Shown piece after piece: positions 43,101-52,375 of a stretch of DNA of 64,000 bases. The notes under the pieces are model-generated. The model did not search any database, was not told where the DNA came from, and saw only the letters and a list, made by a program, of their open reading frames with translations. Source of the DNA: Eopsaltria australis (lineage: Eukaryota > Chordata > Aves > Passeriformes > Petroicidae); NCBI GenBank assembly GCA_034509425.1, contig JAVTVJ010000662.1:257501-321500 (forward strand). Direction: 5' to 3'. Numbering within the stretch: position 1 is the first letter of the stretch; the number at the start of each line of letters is the position of its first letter. The position numbers and the translations under genes were made by a program.

Positions 43101-46100
43101 CTAGTAAGAATACACAGTATTTTTAGGTACTGACTTACCATGCTGCTACATCCTACTTGACTTTATCTGAACCTTGTTGTGTTCCTTAGTGGTTTGAAAC
43201 TTTGTTTCACTATCCAAAAATAACAGAAAGCTAGAGTACAAAATCAATCCAAATTCAGGGCCATTTATCCAAAAACTATTTAATATGTGTTTTCAGTTAG
43301 GCATTTATGCACTAAAAAAAAACTTCCAAGCCTTCAGCACCCTCTACAGGCTAACTGCTTTGATGCAACTAAAATTGTAACTAACAATTGCTACCTATGA
43401 TAATCAAAACAGCACACTTCAATAATCACAGCATTTTAAGAAAAAGTAGGTAAACATGCAATTGAGGGCCACAAGGAATTAATTTCTCTAACAGAAGAGA
43501 AAATAAGTACTCAGTGAATATCAGAGCCTTTGGAAGTGCAGGACTTTTATCCAGTTGTGTCAGCCAAATTCTTACAAAAGTCAACTCTCGCTTCTTGACG
43601 TGATCTGAAGCTTTGTGTGGTTCTAAGAAAATGTTTAATGCCATCAGCTGCTCAGAAAATGAAGAGAACTTTAGCTTACCATCCCTGTTGGACAGCAAAC
43701 AAACAAGGCCATTAAGGCACGTGTCAGTCACTTCAGTGATGTTGGTTGCACATCTGCCTATAGCCTGAATCGTGGCTGCAGCAAACTGCTTGTCTTGGCT
43801 CTTCACGTAAGTCTAAGGAAACAGGATTTTCGTTAGTCAATATGTAACTCTTGTCAACCAAAGTCTCACCATATTATTCTCATGATGCAGACATACTGTA
43901 TAATAAATTAAACTTAGAAGCTACATTGCACATTAGAAACTATAATTTCTCACCTCACTGTCACTTTTAGAAGATGTTTTCTTGCAATCTTTGGTCCCCC
44001 ATGGCCATGCAAACCTCTGATTTCAAGAAAGCTTGGGGCCGGGGGCAATTACCAAAAAATAGCTATTAGTTTGTGTGCAAGGCTGGAGGAGTTGATGAGC
44101 TCTCTCTTCAGAGAGGATTCAGTTCATTTAACTAGGAGCATCTGTGAAACTATGAATAACCTACCTGCCTGAGATCCAGAACCTTTCACAGAAATCCAGC
44201 AGAGAACTGAAGCAGTGCAAATAGATGTCACAAGCAAAGAGGAAAGAATGGAGGACAGACACTGTTTCACAATATAGGCAGAAGATCTTGCTGATACATA
44301 AAGATATTGGAGACAAAACTATTTCATCAAATGACTTACAGAAATGAGGTTTGGCAATAAATGCTAATGGTCAAATATTGCTAAAATTAAGACCCTATCA
44401 TATAGGTGACAATGTCAGTCAAGTTGTTGGAATTTGTGTTTAAGAATATGGAATGATTGAGTTTTTCTCATCACTTTTTTTCTTTTTTTTTTTTTTTGGT
44501 AACTGGAAGGAGAGTGAGAAACAAAACATTTGAACACCTTTCCACATACAAATAGCTCCCTTATCTGTTATGGCATGAGATGGTTTAATTTCCATTTTTG
44601 GAACATTTTATCCGTGAAAATACTCAAACTTGAAAAATTTAAGCCTAGGAGAAACATCCAACAATGGGAAAAGAGACCATAAATATAAAAAGAATACACT
44701 ATTGCACAGACCTGAAATTCTCGAAGCAGAGTTGATATGTTGGCTTCATTTGCTAAATTTGTCAAGATTTCAAGCTATAAGAAAAAAACCCCAGACATGT
44801 TATCAAAAGTAAAATTAAAATATTATAAACAGTACCACATATACACTATACTTATATTGTATATAAAATAAATGCTAAAATTGCCACGAAGAATTCAAAA
44901 GAGTATACCAGATATCAGTACAAACTGGTGCCAGCACTACACTCGGGAGGCATATTTTCCTGGCAAGCATTCACAAAGTTTACAAAGCAGGACTCTAAGG
45001 TTCAGTGACGTATTTTTTATGAACTTGAGCTTTAGTGTTTCATTGCATATCAAATGGGCTTGAAATACTTCTGTCAGGTTTTCAATGTTATACAACAGCC
45101 CTTAGCACATAAGAACCACACAACAGTGTAAGAAGAAATAACAGAAGTCACAGCTGCATCGGGGGAGAAATAAATTCCCCATTATATTCAGATGAAATGT
45201 AATAAAAGACCTTTAAATTCAGGAAAGCAACATTTGCATCTCTGAGATTCCTCAGATCTTACTGAACATCAACAACATCAGACCCTGGAAGTCCTCCTCT
45301 TTGTTCCTGGTGAACAAAAGAGTGATGTAAAATGCTTGGCATATACTATTAAGATGCTATACTTCAAGATGCTATACTTTGAATGAAGTAAACCGAGTAT
45401 ACAACCCCGTCTCTCCAAAAGGAATTCATGCCTCTGAAATACATTGGTATTTTTTGAGTTGGAGGCATCCAGAAAAGGGTACTCAAATGATACAGTCCAC
45501 TTGTACTTCAAAACAATTTCATAAGACATATCAGTAAAGGCTCTTAAAGATACATATCTAGAATAGCATAGAAAGCAAGAGGACACATGAAAAAGGGAAT
45601 AGGCAAGAGAAACTGAGATTATTTTATAGTACAGGGTGGCTATCAATGGAATATCACAAATATCTTTGCTGTCCTTTTTCACATATGAACTATGAAAGTA
45701 ATGAGAACACAGGTGACAAAGTTTTCAACTGATGCCACAGTTTTCAAGGAAATGAAGACAAAGGCTAACAAAGAAAAGCTGTGTAAGAGCTCCAAATAGT
45801 AGAAGACTGATTAATAAACAGAAAAAAAAATAAACACGTATTTCTGCAAATTAATGTTCGTAATTGGGAAAAAACCTCAACTGTACAGCAAACTATAGAC
45901 TCTGAGATTATGACAACTAATTATAACTGAGAATATGTGATTAAAACAGGTTACTGTGACAATACAAGTTCAAGGCTAACCAGTGATCAGAAAAGCAAAC
46001 TTGATGTTGGAAAATAAAAAAAAAAAACCCAGAAATCCAAATAGCACAGGAGATAAATTCAAGTGTGCTCCTATGTATTAATTACTGCCAAGGATCTCAT

Positions 46101-49100
46101 CATTCTATCTTGAAGCAGATAGGCTTAAACTACAGAGGTAGGAGAGGGAGAAAACCACAAGATTACTTTGCATATGTTAAAGTTTAGGGTTTTCAGCCAT
46201 CATGAAATGAATGAGACAATGAAGGGGAAAACCACAATTTCTACTTCTCCACCTCTTCTCCAATATATTATCAATTAATATGGGAATTTAAATATATCAA
46301 CTTCCTATTATGTTTGGACTGACTATTCTTGGATAACAGTAGGGAATTCCTCACAATATCCCTAAAATGTTGAGAATATCTTTTTGCTTCCTACTGCCTC
46401 CAATTTACTTAAGTCTTATTGTTGCTATAAAATACAAAAATATATTTAGCTTGTAAAAAACCAAAATAGTTTAGGCACAGCCATCTTCGACTACACCACT
46501 CTTGCACATAAAATATAAGTGCAACATGCTTGTAAAATGAAGATAAGGAAAAAATGGTTCTTTCAGAAAACTGTACCTTCCACTCCTAAAAACAAGTGCC
46601 CATGACAATCTAAAGCAAAACAAGAGAAAAGGCACATAACAGTAGACACTTTTTTAGCCATTGTTTTGTCAAGGATTTCACATTTGTTAAAGCATAAGTA
46701 CAGAGAAAACAACAAGACAACAGCTGAAAACATGCATTGAAATGTGGCCTTGAGGAAAGCCTAAAGTACTTCTCATGTCAAATACTGACTTCAAAGAAAA
46801 TTTGGGTCTCAAACACTGCCCCATTTCGTACAGAGATTTAAACTTCTTTTAAGCTAACAGTATTAAAGACTCTCTTCCTCCCATGAAACAGTCAAACTCT
46901 CAATGTTAGAATGCCTGGTTGAATAAAAATTGTAATGCTCTTTATCACTGAATGGTCCAAAAAGCTGTAGTGGAAAATACATCCACTCTTCCACCTGCAA
47001 CTTTCAGACAGCCTGACAAGCCTGAAGGCCCCTTGTGGACTTAACTAAAGGCTTCAATACTTCTCAGTGAGATAAAGAAACAGCACAGAATGACCTGTGT
47101 CATTTCAGCGAATAACATTTTACCTTTCTGTTACAAACTGATTAGTCCAGCAGTATATACAAAAATTTGCCTTCAAACTCACCTTGAGTGTTTTGATCAT
47201 AGTCGGATCAGTTGATCTAACATAGAAACTCTTCAGATAAGGTTCAAACATGCCCTGAAAATCAGAACATATTTAAGTAACTCTCCTGTGTTTCATATAC
47301 AGTATGATTTAAAAAATTCTAAATAGGGTGTACCTTTCTCTGAATTGACATAGTGGCAATATTTTGCAGGACAATATACTGCACCTCCCTAGAATGAGAA
47401 AAGAAAAATAAGAGTCATTCCATAAAATTACTGATACATAGAATAATTCAACATGGCAAAGAAAGTCCAATTCTATCTGAATATCAAGTTAGTTATACAT
47501 TTGTTTCAGCACGAACATAGAAGGCAAAGCTTATTGCCAACTGCTAACTTCATCACTTGATTCACAGAAGAGAGATGCATGATGAAACCAGGCTCTCATT
47601 TTTTAAAACTTCAATATGCAAAAATACTCACTGACACCAGTGCAATGGTGCCTTTTGTAGGCCTTGGGTATTTATTCAAACCAGAATTCCACTAATCATT
47701 TTAATATAATGGAAATAGCTTACAAAAGCCTTACATTTCATCCACCTTCTTGAAATAAATATTTCAGGATGACATAACTGAGAACAAGAACACACAGGCT
47801 TTATCTGCAGTGTTGAAGTACCTGCATTAATTGCAAGAACACTTAATCCTTGCACAATTAGCAAGAATTGCTACAACTTTTTTTCTCTTAAGAATTTCTC
47901 TAAAAATTCTCAAAAAGGGCCAGGATGTCCTGTGACTCAAGGGTATACACTGGCAGACATACACATCTATCAAGAACTAGCACTTTTACATAATAGACTT
48001 TGCAAGATATAGACAACAGATTTATGTAATATTCTACAAAAAACATTTAACATGTTTGGAGAGGGCATTCTCATCATTAATGTATGAGTTTAAAAGCCTC
48101 CATATGAGTGAGCAAAAAGAAATCTGGGTACTAGTGTGAAGCTTTTAAAGTGCAGATTTTGTGCCACCAATTGCTTAAAAACTAAGCAATAATTTACACT
48201 CAATTTTTCTGAACCATGAGTGCTCAAATCCCTGCATGCTGCAAATCACATCCTAACAGAGAAATCATCATACCCATTATCTCCTCTTACTCAAAACTGT
48301 CTAATAGCCATAAGGTAATTACAGCTGTTGCTTACAAAGAAAAGTGATAATAGAGAAGTACTTAAGATCTTTTAAACCTATTTTATGCAATTCTTACATA
48401 GGAGCATGGCAATAGTCAGCTACACATGATGAAACAAGACTGGAAATTGCTATGAGATGCTCTTTCGGGCACTCTCACCCTAACTAGATTATAGCTTAGT
48501 TGACATTCATTTAAAGGCCACAGGCAAATAACTTCAAGGGCAAACAGCAAAAGCTTTTTTCAAAGTGGCTCTAATAGCAAAAGTGTTTCACCCAGAACGG
48601 TAACAGAGAACAGACAAGCCATTCAAGACAGAAAAATCAGAAGACTAGTGCCCTTTAAGGCACTAGCTGAGATACAGGAAAGAACTGACTTTTCTTTTAA
48701 TGAAATCGAAGTATAAACGAGCAATAAACCACCTGCAAATAATCTTTTCACCTCTGAGTACAAGTTTAACTCCACAGATTATCTGCCAATTGCTTTAGTC
48801 ACTTTACTCATCTTTGTATAAAGAGTGGGAAGCACACTGTACTATAAAGCTAAACACAAAAATAATAGTGATTCTTTCTTATCTGAAATAAAAGCGGGAA
48901 TACTCTACCTAGTCCCTCTTTACTTTTTTACCAACTTTTAAACAATAGAGATACTGACCTGCAGAAGTTTTACAGAGAAACAGCTAGCTCTGTGATGGCA
49001 GGGCTTACAAAAGGTAAGGTATATCTAGGATGAGTAATCTTGCCCGACACAACAGAAGTGAGGTTTTTTAAAAAACCTTTGTGTCTGTTTGATATAATTG

Positions 49101-52100
49101 GTTTTAAAAGTAAATTATTTTCACAGTGAAGTTCTAGCCAAAAATACCATGTTTTGTTAAAAAGTTATTCTAAAAACAATCAATATTGTCTCATGCAAAC
49201 CCTTCAAGGCTTTTCATACAAATACATGGAAGTTCAAAATCTAAAAACTGAGCAGGGAAGTAAAACACTTCTGTGCAGCAAATATTGGCACACTATGCAA
49301 AAACCATGAAATACAAATGAAAAAATAGCACTAACAATCTTATGAAATGTGGCTAACAAGACCTTACACAGAAAAGCAGACAAAATACTATTGAAGATGA
49401 CAAAGTTCTGAATTAGATATAAACTTGTTCTTTAAAAACCATCCAAAGATTAAGAAAACACAGAAGACGCAGCAGTATCAAGCAATAATATCAATTTTAA
49501 CACAAACGTTGTCTCCTTCCCCTGAGATATTTAAAAGCTGACTGGACACAGTCCTGAGTGCTGTGCTCCAGGAGACACTCCTTGAGTAGGGAAATCCAGT
49601 GATCACAATATCCAGTGATCCCTTCTAAACTCACCCATTTTGAGATTTGGGTTACAGTGCAGGAAAATAAAATACACATCAGAAGATTTCTTTAGTGCTT
49701 AGCAAGACAGTAAGGAACTCAACAAAACTATATTTCCAATAACTAAAAAAAAATCAAGATATTAAACAAACCACTTAGTACTGACACTATTAAATACTAA
49801 CTAGGCAGCCATGATTCTTGTCAGAACAAAAATCACAGGAATGAAACACAATCATTAATGATCCCTGGATGGGACACCAAAAATGATGGAATTACTTTTA
49901 GTGATCCTCATTTGTTCAGTGGACAATTTCAGGACTATTTCAAAATCAAATTAATTGTGTCATAGTTACATTCTTACAACCGTGGCTGAACAAATATGCA
50001 CAAAAAAGTACACACAGTGATGTAAAATACAGATTTGACCTACCTGTTACTACGGAGTAAACGTACCAACGACTTAGAAACAAGACCAGCTTCAGATTTT
50101 GGTGCCAAATGCCAGTAAAGCTGTGCAACTGCCATTACCACCTAAAGCAAGAACATTCAGAGCAGAATGTTAACTTCAAATAATCATTGATATCTACCAC
50201 ATTTGCTTCAGACCTTCAGGACTACCAGCTCACTCCTCTTCAGAAAGCAAAGTGCATACCTGCAGTCTTCGAAATCAGCAAAGCAGACTGAGAAAGAACA
50301 TTGGCATAAATATATTTTTACTAATTAAGTACCTTTACTTCTTCACAGTATTTACTGTATGCCATAATAAATAGAAGGTCATAGAAATATGGACAAAAAG
50401 AAAAAGCCGTGGGTAATTGAAATTACAAACATAGTGATACCATGCTTAATAAATCATTATTGCTAACATCATTACTGTACAAAGTAATGAAGAAATATTC
50501 TTTAGAAGTTTTTCTAATGTGCTTTCCCTTTATTACTACAGGCTCAATATCACCTTTTATCTAGTTTCTACTCAAAACCTTTCATTCCATTATTCTATTA
50601 CGCAATTTATAAAAAAAAAACCTGGTAAATTTTAAAGTATCAAATCCGACAGAAAGTAAAAGCTACCGGGTTATACCAATATCCAGGCTAACAAAATGCA
50701 GAAGACTGAGACATAAGCAATTTGAAATCCATTTTTTTCTTCTCAAATTTTCTCAGAAATAAAAGACAGAGTATGATCTTTATGCTAGTGAGTATCATGT
50801 CACAACCTTTCCTACAACAGTGTCATGATCAACTCTCAAACCAAAAAAATCTTAGAAACTCATGGTAACACTTCACTCGGTTTCTTAAATCTTGGTACCA
50901 ATAAAACAAAAATTATTATTCAATAATAGAAAGTGACTAAAAACATCTAAAGCCACCAAATAACTTCAAGATTTTTAACAATATACTACAAGTATCTTTT
51001 ACTGCTGACAAAAAACAAAAGGTCATATGGAGAACCATTGATTGCAGGTAAATTCTGTGAACAGTATGAATATCCCCGTAATAGCAATTCAAAGTACCGT
51101 GATTTCAATAACACTTTTCACAGTGCACTTTAACATCTCAGTTAACTTTAATATCAGAAAGTTAAAGATCATAAACATGAGAATCAGTACCACATTTAAT
51201 AAAGAAAATTACTTATGGAGTGAGGGCAGTAACTAACTGAACTTCTCAGTGAAGTGGGATGGAAAACATATCAAACATACTTGTTCTTTGCATGAAATTA
51301 AGAAATACTGCAGACACTGAACAGTGATTTTTAGCAAAAACTTGTAAAAATTTAATCAATTGGTTTCCAAAGTCTGCTAGGCTGGCAGATTATAAATGAT
51401 TTTAAGAAGAGTCAGACATTAGTTAGAATCTCAAAATACATTTCAATGGAGAACTATAGCCTCATCTGTTTAGGTTATTAAGAATAGATGGCAAGGTGAC
51501 TTAATCATGGTGCAGTAACTGTTTTTGCAGTGATATGAATATTCATTAGCACTGGAAGACTTTACTCAAAAGACATCTAGTCCTGATTAACACAACAAGC
51601 TGAGGTTAGAAGTAACATTCTGTGATTAACATCACAATGATCCACCATTTTCTAGTTCTAAAAAGTTACCTGTATTTTAAAATCTCATGGAAATAACCTA
51701 GAGCATACCATATTTATAATGTCATACCTATCCTGGAACCCTTCCAAGGCAACTACCCTAGAAACGTGGTGTATACTTGTCTACTTTTGAAATGCGAGCC
51801 TCAAAAGAAAGAACAAATTGATGAATCAATAGCAACTACAATTTTCTTTGTTGATCTGTTCCACTTAACTGTACGAGTAAACTGCACCAGTTTGTGCCAT
51901 CCTAATTGTTGAGAGTTTTACTACCTGTGGTATAGTCATCACATGCTACGAAAGTTGGATTCAAATGCTCTCATACTTTTTTCTAGTATTTTGTTTGTCT
52001 ATATTATTTGGAGCACATATAACAATCAGTTTAGGTGTTTAACTTATAAGCTAAGTAAAATTCCAAATTGATCCATCATACTTCTCCCAGAGTTACTAAA

Positions 52101-52375
52101 GTGTATTTTCACCAGCTTTAAAGAGGTGTAGATTTTAATCTTCAATCTTTTAAATTTTCTAAAAACAGGTACTTGTAGTTTTAACATTTTAAACAAAAAG
52201 GAATTTGTCATACAGCAGCATTTCGGCTTTGAAGCAGGGGCTTTGTATTTCGTAACAGCAGCCTGTGATCCGGGTCCATAGTATAGGTGGTTTTCAATTT
52301 CTGATCCTTCTCTTTCTGTTCTTCATCAGATTCATAGAAATTGTTTTCATTATATTCATCCACCACTTCATCAAC
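7019..52375 (-). CDS. AP3B1: AP-3 adaptor complex subunit beta-3A, internal part (15 exons, join of the exon entries below)
   Basis: AP3B1 is the large beta subunit of the heterotetrameric AP-3 coat. AP-3 sorts cargo from endosomes to lysosomes and to lysosome-related organelles such as melanosomes and platelet dense granules; loss of AP3B1 in humans causes Hermansky-Pudlak syndrome type 2. Fifteen exons totalling 1,821 bp (607 codons) join without a stop, with every exon junction in matching phase and GT-AG borders. Reading order is adaptin-N alpha-solenoid (exons 1-10), acidic Ser/Glu/Asp hinge (exons 11-13), then a clathrin-box-like LLDLD and a DLEGL-containing linker (exons 14-15). Segments such as [19 protein letters not shown] fit AP3B1 better than AP3B2, which has SEVQYVVLQNVATMSIKRR there. 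The start codon, the first ~260 residues and the C-terminal ear are outside the window. The identification rests on recalled family sequences, not a database search. Confidence 0.96.
7126..7943 (-). other. AP3B1 intron between exons 14 and 15
   Basis: This is 818 bp of AT-rich intron with GT-AG ends. I see no repeat, RNA gene or coding signal. Confidence 0.85.
7944..8016 (-). CDS. AP3B1: AP3B1 window exon 14 (hinge with clathrin-box-like motif)
   Basis: This exon has 73 bp: 24 codons plus one base. It reads [20 protein letters not shown] and then DLDD. The acceptor is TTGACAG and the donor is GTAAGT. FLLDLD corresponds to the human beta-3A SLLDLD sequence, which fits the clathrin-box pattern (L-hydrophobic-x-hydrophobic-acidic) and is reported to bind clathrin. 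Keeping that motif supports function. Confidence 0.95.
8017..15393 (-). other. AP3B1 intron between exons 13 and 14
   Basis: This 7.4-kb intron has no recognisable young transposon. The stretch at about 11440-11760 has a composition suggesting a conserved non-coding element (see findings). The rest is ordinary AT-rich sequence with homopolymer runs. Confidence 0.85.
15394..15577 (-). CDS. AP3B1: AP3B1 window exon 13 (acidic Ser-rich hinge)
   Basis: This exon has 184 bp: one base completing Ser, then 61 codons beginning [17 protein letters not shown] and continuing into Ser/Asp/Glu repeats, ending NKVSK. The acceptor is ATATGTAG. Two in-frame donors lie 9 bp apart: GTTAGT, which would end the exon at 15403 after NK, and GTAAAA, which ends it at 15394 after VSK. 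I chose the distal one because human beta-3A has VTKEKEKK at this point. Confidence 0.9.
15578..18231 (-). other. AP3B1 intron between exons 12 and 13
   Basis: This 2.65-kb intron separates two hinge exons. It contains the most striking non-coding block of the window, a GC- and CpG-raised stretch at about 17430-17870, described separately. Confidence 0.88.
17430..17870. promoter_or_regulatory. Candidate conserved non-coding element / enhancer in an AP3B1 intron
   Basis: The block stands out from AT-rich flanks by its mixed, non-repetitive composition and retained CpGs. Motif-like words are packed together: TAATTA (homeodomain) at 17497, CCAAT near 17540, TGTCAG near 17551, ACAAAG (SOX/TCF-like) near 17606, and GGATCATAATC near 17819. 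It has stops in its frames beyond one short minus open frame, no splice-bounded exon and no transposon features. Conservation cannot be shown without an alignment, so the enhancer call is inference. Confidence 0.45.
18232..18388 (-). CDS. AP3B1: AP3B1 window exon 12 (acidic Ser-rich hinge)
   Basis: This exon has 157 bp: two bases completing Gly, 51 codons, then two bases of a Ser codon. It encodes a low-complexity stretch beginning [15 protein letters not shown], with a short basic patch, AAKKTCR, near its end. The acceptor is ATTTCAG and the donor is GTAGGT. The composition is typical of the hinge, but it has little direct alignment to mammals. The exon call therefore rests on frame, phase and splice sites. 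Confidence 0.91.
18389..19737 (-). other. AP3B1 intron between exons 11 and 12
   Basis: This is 1.35 kb of AT-rich intron. It holds a small CCA repeat at 19379-19391. Nothing else is recognisable. Confidence 0.87.
19379..19391. repeat. Short CCA trinucleotide repeat
   Basis: Four to five CCA units in the intron between exons 11 and 12. Confidence 0.7.
19738..19849 (-). CDS. AP3B1: AP3B1 window exon 11 (start of acidic hinge)
   Basis: This exon has 112 bp: 37 codons plus one base. It begins [20 protein letters not shown], then [17 protein letters not shown]. The acceptor is TTTACAG and the donor is GTAAGT. AKEW and [10 protein letters not shown] are the family landmarks at the start of the hinge. 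The Ser/Glu runs have the form of CK1/CK2 phosphorylation sites; hinge phosphorylation is known for beta-3A. Confidence 0.95.
19850..21972 (-). other. AP3B1 intron between exons 10 and 11
   Basis: This 2.1-kb intron contains an 18-base T-run at 21570-21587 and a POU/homeodomain-like word near 21142 (see findings). No repeat family is recognised. Confidence 0.87.
21570..21587. repeat. Poly-T tract
   Basis: This is an uninterrupted run of 18 T on the plus strand (poly-A relative to AP3B1), inside the intron between exons 10 and 11. No retroposed body is visible beside it, so it reads as a simple homopolymer. Confidence 0.9.
21973..22103 (-). CDS. AP3B1: AP3B1 window exon 10 (trunk-hinge boundary)
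   Basis: This exon has 131 bp: two bases completing Asp, then [20 protein letters not shown] and [18 protein letters not shown]. The acceptor is TTAATAG and the donor is GTACGT. It is visibly richer in GC and CpG than its surroundings. The final Ser (TCG) stands where human beta-3A has Leu, which fits a one-base TTG/TCG difference. Confidence 0.96.
22104..23040 (-). other. AP3B1 intron between exons 9 and 10
   Basis: This is 937 bp of AT-rich intron; nothing is recognised beyond the splice sites. Confidence 0.88.
23041..23227 (-). CDS. AP3B1: AP3B1 window exon 9 (end of trunk)
   Basis: This exon has 187 bp: 62 codons plus the first base of an Asp codon. It begins [20 protein letters not shown], contains [14 protein letters not shown] and ends [11 protein letters not shown]. 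The acceptor is TTTTCCACAG and the donor is GTACAA. It covers the last solenoid helices of the trunk. Confidence 0.97.
23228..28575 (-). other. AP3B1 intron between exons 8 and 9
   Basis: This 5.3-kb intron has no identifiable transposon. Blocks at about 23660-23860 and 27820-27990 look like possible conserved non-coding elements (see findings). A short AACC/A-rich simple repeat lies near 28040-28080. Confidence 0.85.
28040..28080. repeat. AACC/A-rich simple repeat
   Basis: The plus strand shows repeated ACCAAACC/CCAACC units followed by an A-run. It is a short low-complexity tract with no associated mobile element seen. Confidence 0.7.
28576..28752 (-). CDS. AP3B1: AP3B1 window exon 8 (trunk)
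   Basis: This exon has 59 codons, phase 0 at both ends. It begins [20 protein letters not shown] and ends [12 protein letters not shown]. The acceptor is TTTTCTCAG and the donor is GTAAGC. Conserved adaptin trunk helices. The ATG at 28764 precedes the splice acceptor and is not a start. Confidence 0.97.
33650..33900 (+). mobile_element. Possible old CR1-like LINE remnant
   Basis: The phrase CTGTGTACACTTCTGGTCTC and the following A/G-rich text resemble the part of CR1/L3-type LINE ORF2 that encodes the C-terminal segment after the reverse transcriptase. Divergence is high and no end is defined. Weak call based on word similarity only. Confidence 0.35.
35611..35680 (+). mobile_element. CR1 LINE 3' tail fragment
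   Basis: The text GGACTAGATGATCTTTACAG, followed by GGTCCCTCTCAACCCAAACC and ATTCTGTGA, is the standard 3' terminus of avian CR1 elements. Only about 70 bp remain, so the copy is severely 5' truncated, as is usual for CR1. It is antisense to AP3B1. Confidence 0.88.
36514..36524 (+). promoter_or_regulatory. LTR TATA box
   Basis: GATATAAAAGG lies about 240 bp into the LTR, with a TGACATCA (CRE/AP-1-like) word just upstream at 36501. This arrangement fits a retroviral U3 promoter. It points away from AP3B1 transcription. Activity is unknown. Confidence 0.6.
36726..36731 (+). terminator. LTR polyadenylation signal
   Basis: AATAAA lies about 200 bp downstream of the LTR TATA box, which fits a retroviral R region. 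It acts on the plus strand, opposite to AP3B1, so it should not cut the host transcript short. Confidence 0.6.
37966..38075 (-). CDS. AP3B1: AP3B1 window exon 7 (trunk)
   Basis: This exon has 110 bp: two bases completing Glu, then [20 protein letters not shown], ending [10 protein letters not shown] in phase 0. The acceptor is AAAACAG and the donor is GTAAGT. It has long introns on both sides, 5.6 kb upstream and 9.2 kb downstream in the gene. Confidence 0.96.
40130..40300 (+). mobile_element. Possible ancient CR1/L3-like LINE 3' fragment
   Basis: The words CATGGAGTATATTACCAGAG and TTGAAATCACTAATG resemble the end of ORF2 in old amniote CR1-type LINEs (trp-asn-lys-leu-pro-like coding followed by the 3' UTR). 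It is degraded, and the borders are uncertain. Direct similarity needs a repeat-library comparison. Confidence 0.4.
40430..40575 (+). mobile_element. CR1 LINE 3' end fragment
   Basis: The sequence reads through GGTTAGATGGAGTTCTGAG, the CCCTGCCCATGGCAGGGAGG palindromic stretch and GGATGAAATTTAGAAGTCCC, and ends TTCTAACCCAAACTATTCTG. This is the characteristic order of an avian CR1 3' terminus. It is 5' truncated and antisense to AP3B1. Confidence 0.92.
43680..43812 (-). CDS. AP3B1: AP3B1 window exon 6 (trunk)
   Basis: This exon has 133 bp: 44 codons plus the first base of a Glu codon. It begins [20 protein letters not shown] and ends [10 protein letters not shown]. The acceptor is TTTCCTTAG and the donor is GTAAGC. 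The open frame runs past the donor into the intron, so the exon end is set by the donor and by phase with exon 7. Confidence 0.96.
43813..44711 (-). other. AP3B1 intron between exons 5 and 6
   Basis: This 0.9-kb intron holds an interrupted T-tract at 44475-44497. Nothing else is recognised. Confidence 0.87.
44475..44497. repeat. Interrupted poly-T tract
   Basis: A run of T broken by one C, with the longer part 15 T. No adjoining retroposon body is visible. Confidence 0.85.
44712..44774 (-). CDS. AP3B1: AP3B1 window exon 5 (trunk)
   Basis: This exon has 21 codons, phase 0 at both ends, and reads [20 protein letters not shown] plus Q. The acceptor is CTTATAG. The donor GTCTGT is the weakest of the set, but the frame and the protein match leave little doubt about the border. 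Confidence 0.95.
44775..47182 (-). other. AP3B1 intron between exons 4 and 5
   Basis: This 2.4-kb intron includes a possible ancient LINE remnant at about 45470-46010 and otherwise AT-rich unique sequence. Confidence 0.84.
45470..46010 (+). mobile_element. Possible ancient CR1-like LINE remnant
   Basis: AACTGATGCCACAGTTTTCA (compare the CR1 reverse-transcriptase TTTGC-AGATGACACAAAATT segment), then TTGGGAAAAAACC and GACTCTGAGATTATGACAAC occur in the order expected for old CR1-type ORF2. The similarity is weak and the frame is destroyed. The 134-codon minus frame at 45278-45682 overlaps it and is probably chance. Confidence 0.4.
47183..47254 (-). CDS. AP3B1: AP3B1 window exon 4 (trunk)
   Basis: This exon has 24 codons, phase 0 at both ends, and starts [17 protein letters not shown]. 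The acceptor is TTTTCAG and the donor is a strong GTGAGT. The block is nearly invariant in vertebrate beta-3 subunits. Confidence 0.96.
47255..47333 (-). other. Very short AP3B1 intron between exons 3 and 4
   Basis: The intron is 79 bp, with donor GTACAC and acceptor TTTTCAG. It is close to the lower size limit of vertebrate introns, while other introns of the gene exceed 800 bp. Confidence 0.95.
47334..47388 (-). CDS. AP3B1: AP3B1 window exon 3 (trunk)
   Basis: This exon has 55 bp. Its first base completes the split Arg codon, and it then reads [18 protein letters not shown]. The acceptor is TTCTAG and the donor is GTACAC. Only 79 bp of intron separate it from exon 4. The [11 protein letters not shown] wording separates beta-3A from beta-3B. 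Confidence 0.96.
47389..50043 (-). other. AP3B1 intron between exons 2 and 3
   Basis: This 2.65-kb intron carries a CR1 3' end at about 49510-49665. The rest is AT-rich unique sequence. Confidence 0.86.
49510..49665 (+). mobile_element. CR1 LINE 3' end fragment (diverged)
   Basis: GAGATATTTAAAAGCTGACT, GGACACAGTCCTGAGTGCTG, CTCCAGGAGACACTCCTTGA and CCCTTCTAAACTCACCCATT follow the CR1 3' end order: last ORF2 codons, then the 3' UTR. It is more diverged than the copy at 40430. It is antisense to AP3B1. Confidence 0.85.
50044..50141 (-). CDS. AP3B1: AP3B1 window exon 2 (trunk)
   Basis: This exon has 98 bp: 32 codons plus two bases of an Arg codon completed by the next exon. It reads [19 protein letters not shown] and ends LVRLLRSN. 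The acceptor is TTGCTTTAG and the donor is GTAGGT. The [15 protein letters not shown] wording differs slightly from human HISPKSEAGIISKSL. It encodes a helical repeat of the adaptin trunk. Confidence 0.96.
50142..52213 (-). other. AP3B1 intron between exons 1 and 2
   Basis: This is 2.07 kb of AT-rich intron with no repeat or coding signal that I recognise. Confidence 0.87.
52214..52375 (-). CDS. AP3B1: AP3B1 window exon 1 (trunk, acidic insert)
   Basis: This exon has 54 codons, phase 0 at both ends. The acceptor is TTTTGGTAG after a pyrimidine-rich tract, and the donor is GTATGA. It begins [20 protein letters not shown], an acidic, lysine-rich stretch that varies between species, and continues into the conserved [19 protein letters not shown] block. 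It aligns with human beta-3A from about residue 261. The acidic insert is an exposed loop between helices of the solenoid in AP beta subunits (family knowledge). The preceding exon, expected to end near RYARTQFVSP, was not found up to 64000. Confidence 0.93.

Larger units (their letters stand above)
38076..43679 (-). other. AP3B1 intron between exons 6 and 7
   Basis: This 5.6-kb intron contains a CR1 tail at about 40430-40575 and an older LINE-like tail at about 40130-40300. The stretch at 41430-41900 is somewhat GC-richer and has open frames on both strands, but no family was recognised. Short TG/TA alternation lies near 42236-42280. Confidence 0.83.

Noticed and set aside
43426..43679. Continuation of the open frame below exon 6
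   Set aside because: The frame runs past a good GTAAGC donor into intron. The next exon joins at the donor in phase, and the extra residues do not match the family.
45278..45682. 134-codon minus-strand open frame between exons 4 and 5
   Set aside because: It is hydrophobic AT-driven sequence overlapping a probable old LINE remnant in the opposite orientation, with no family match.
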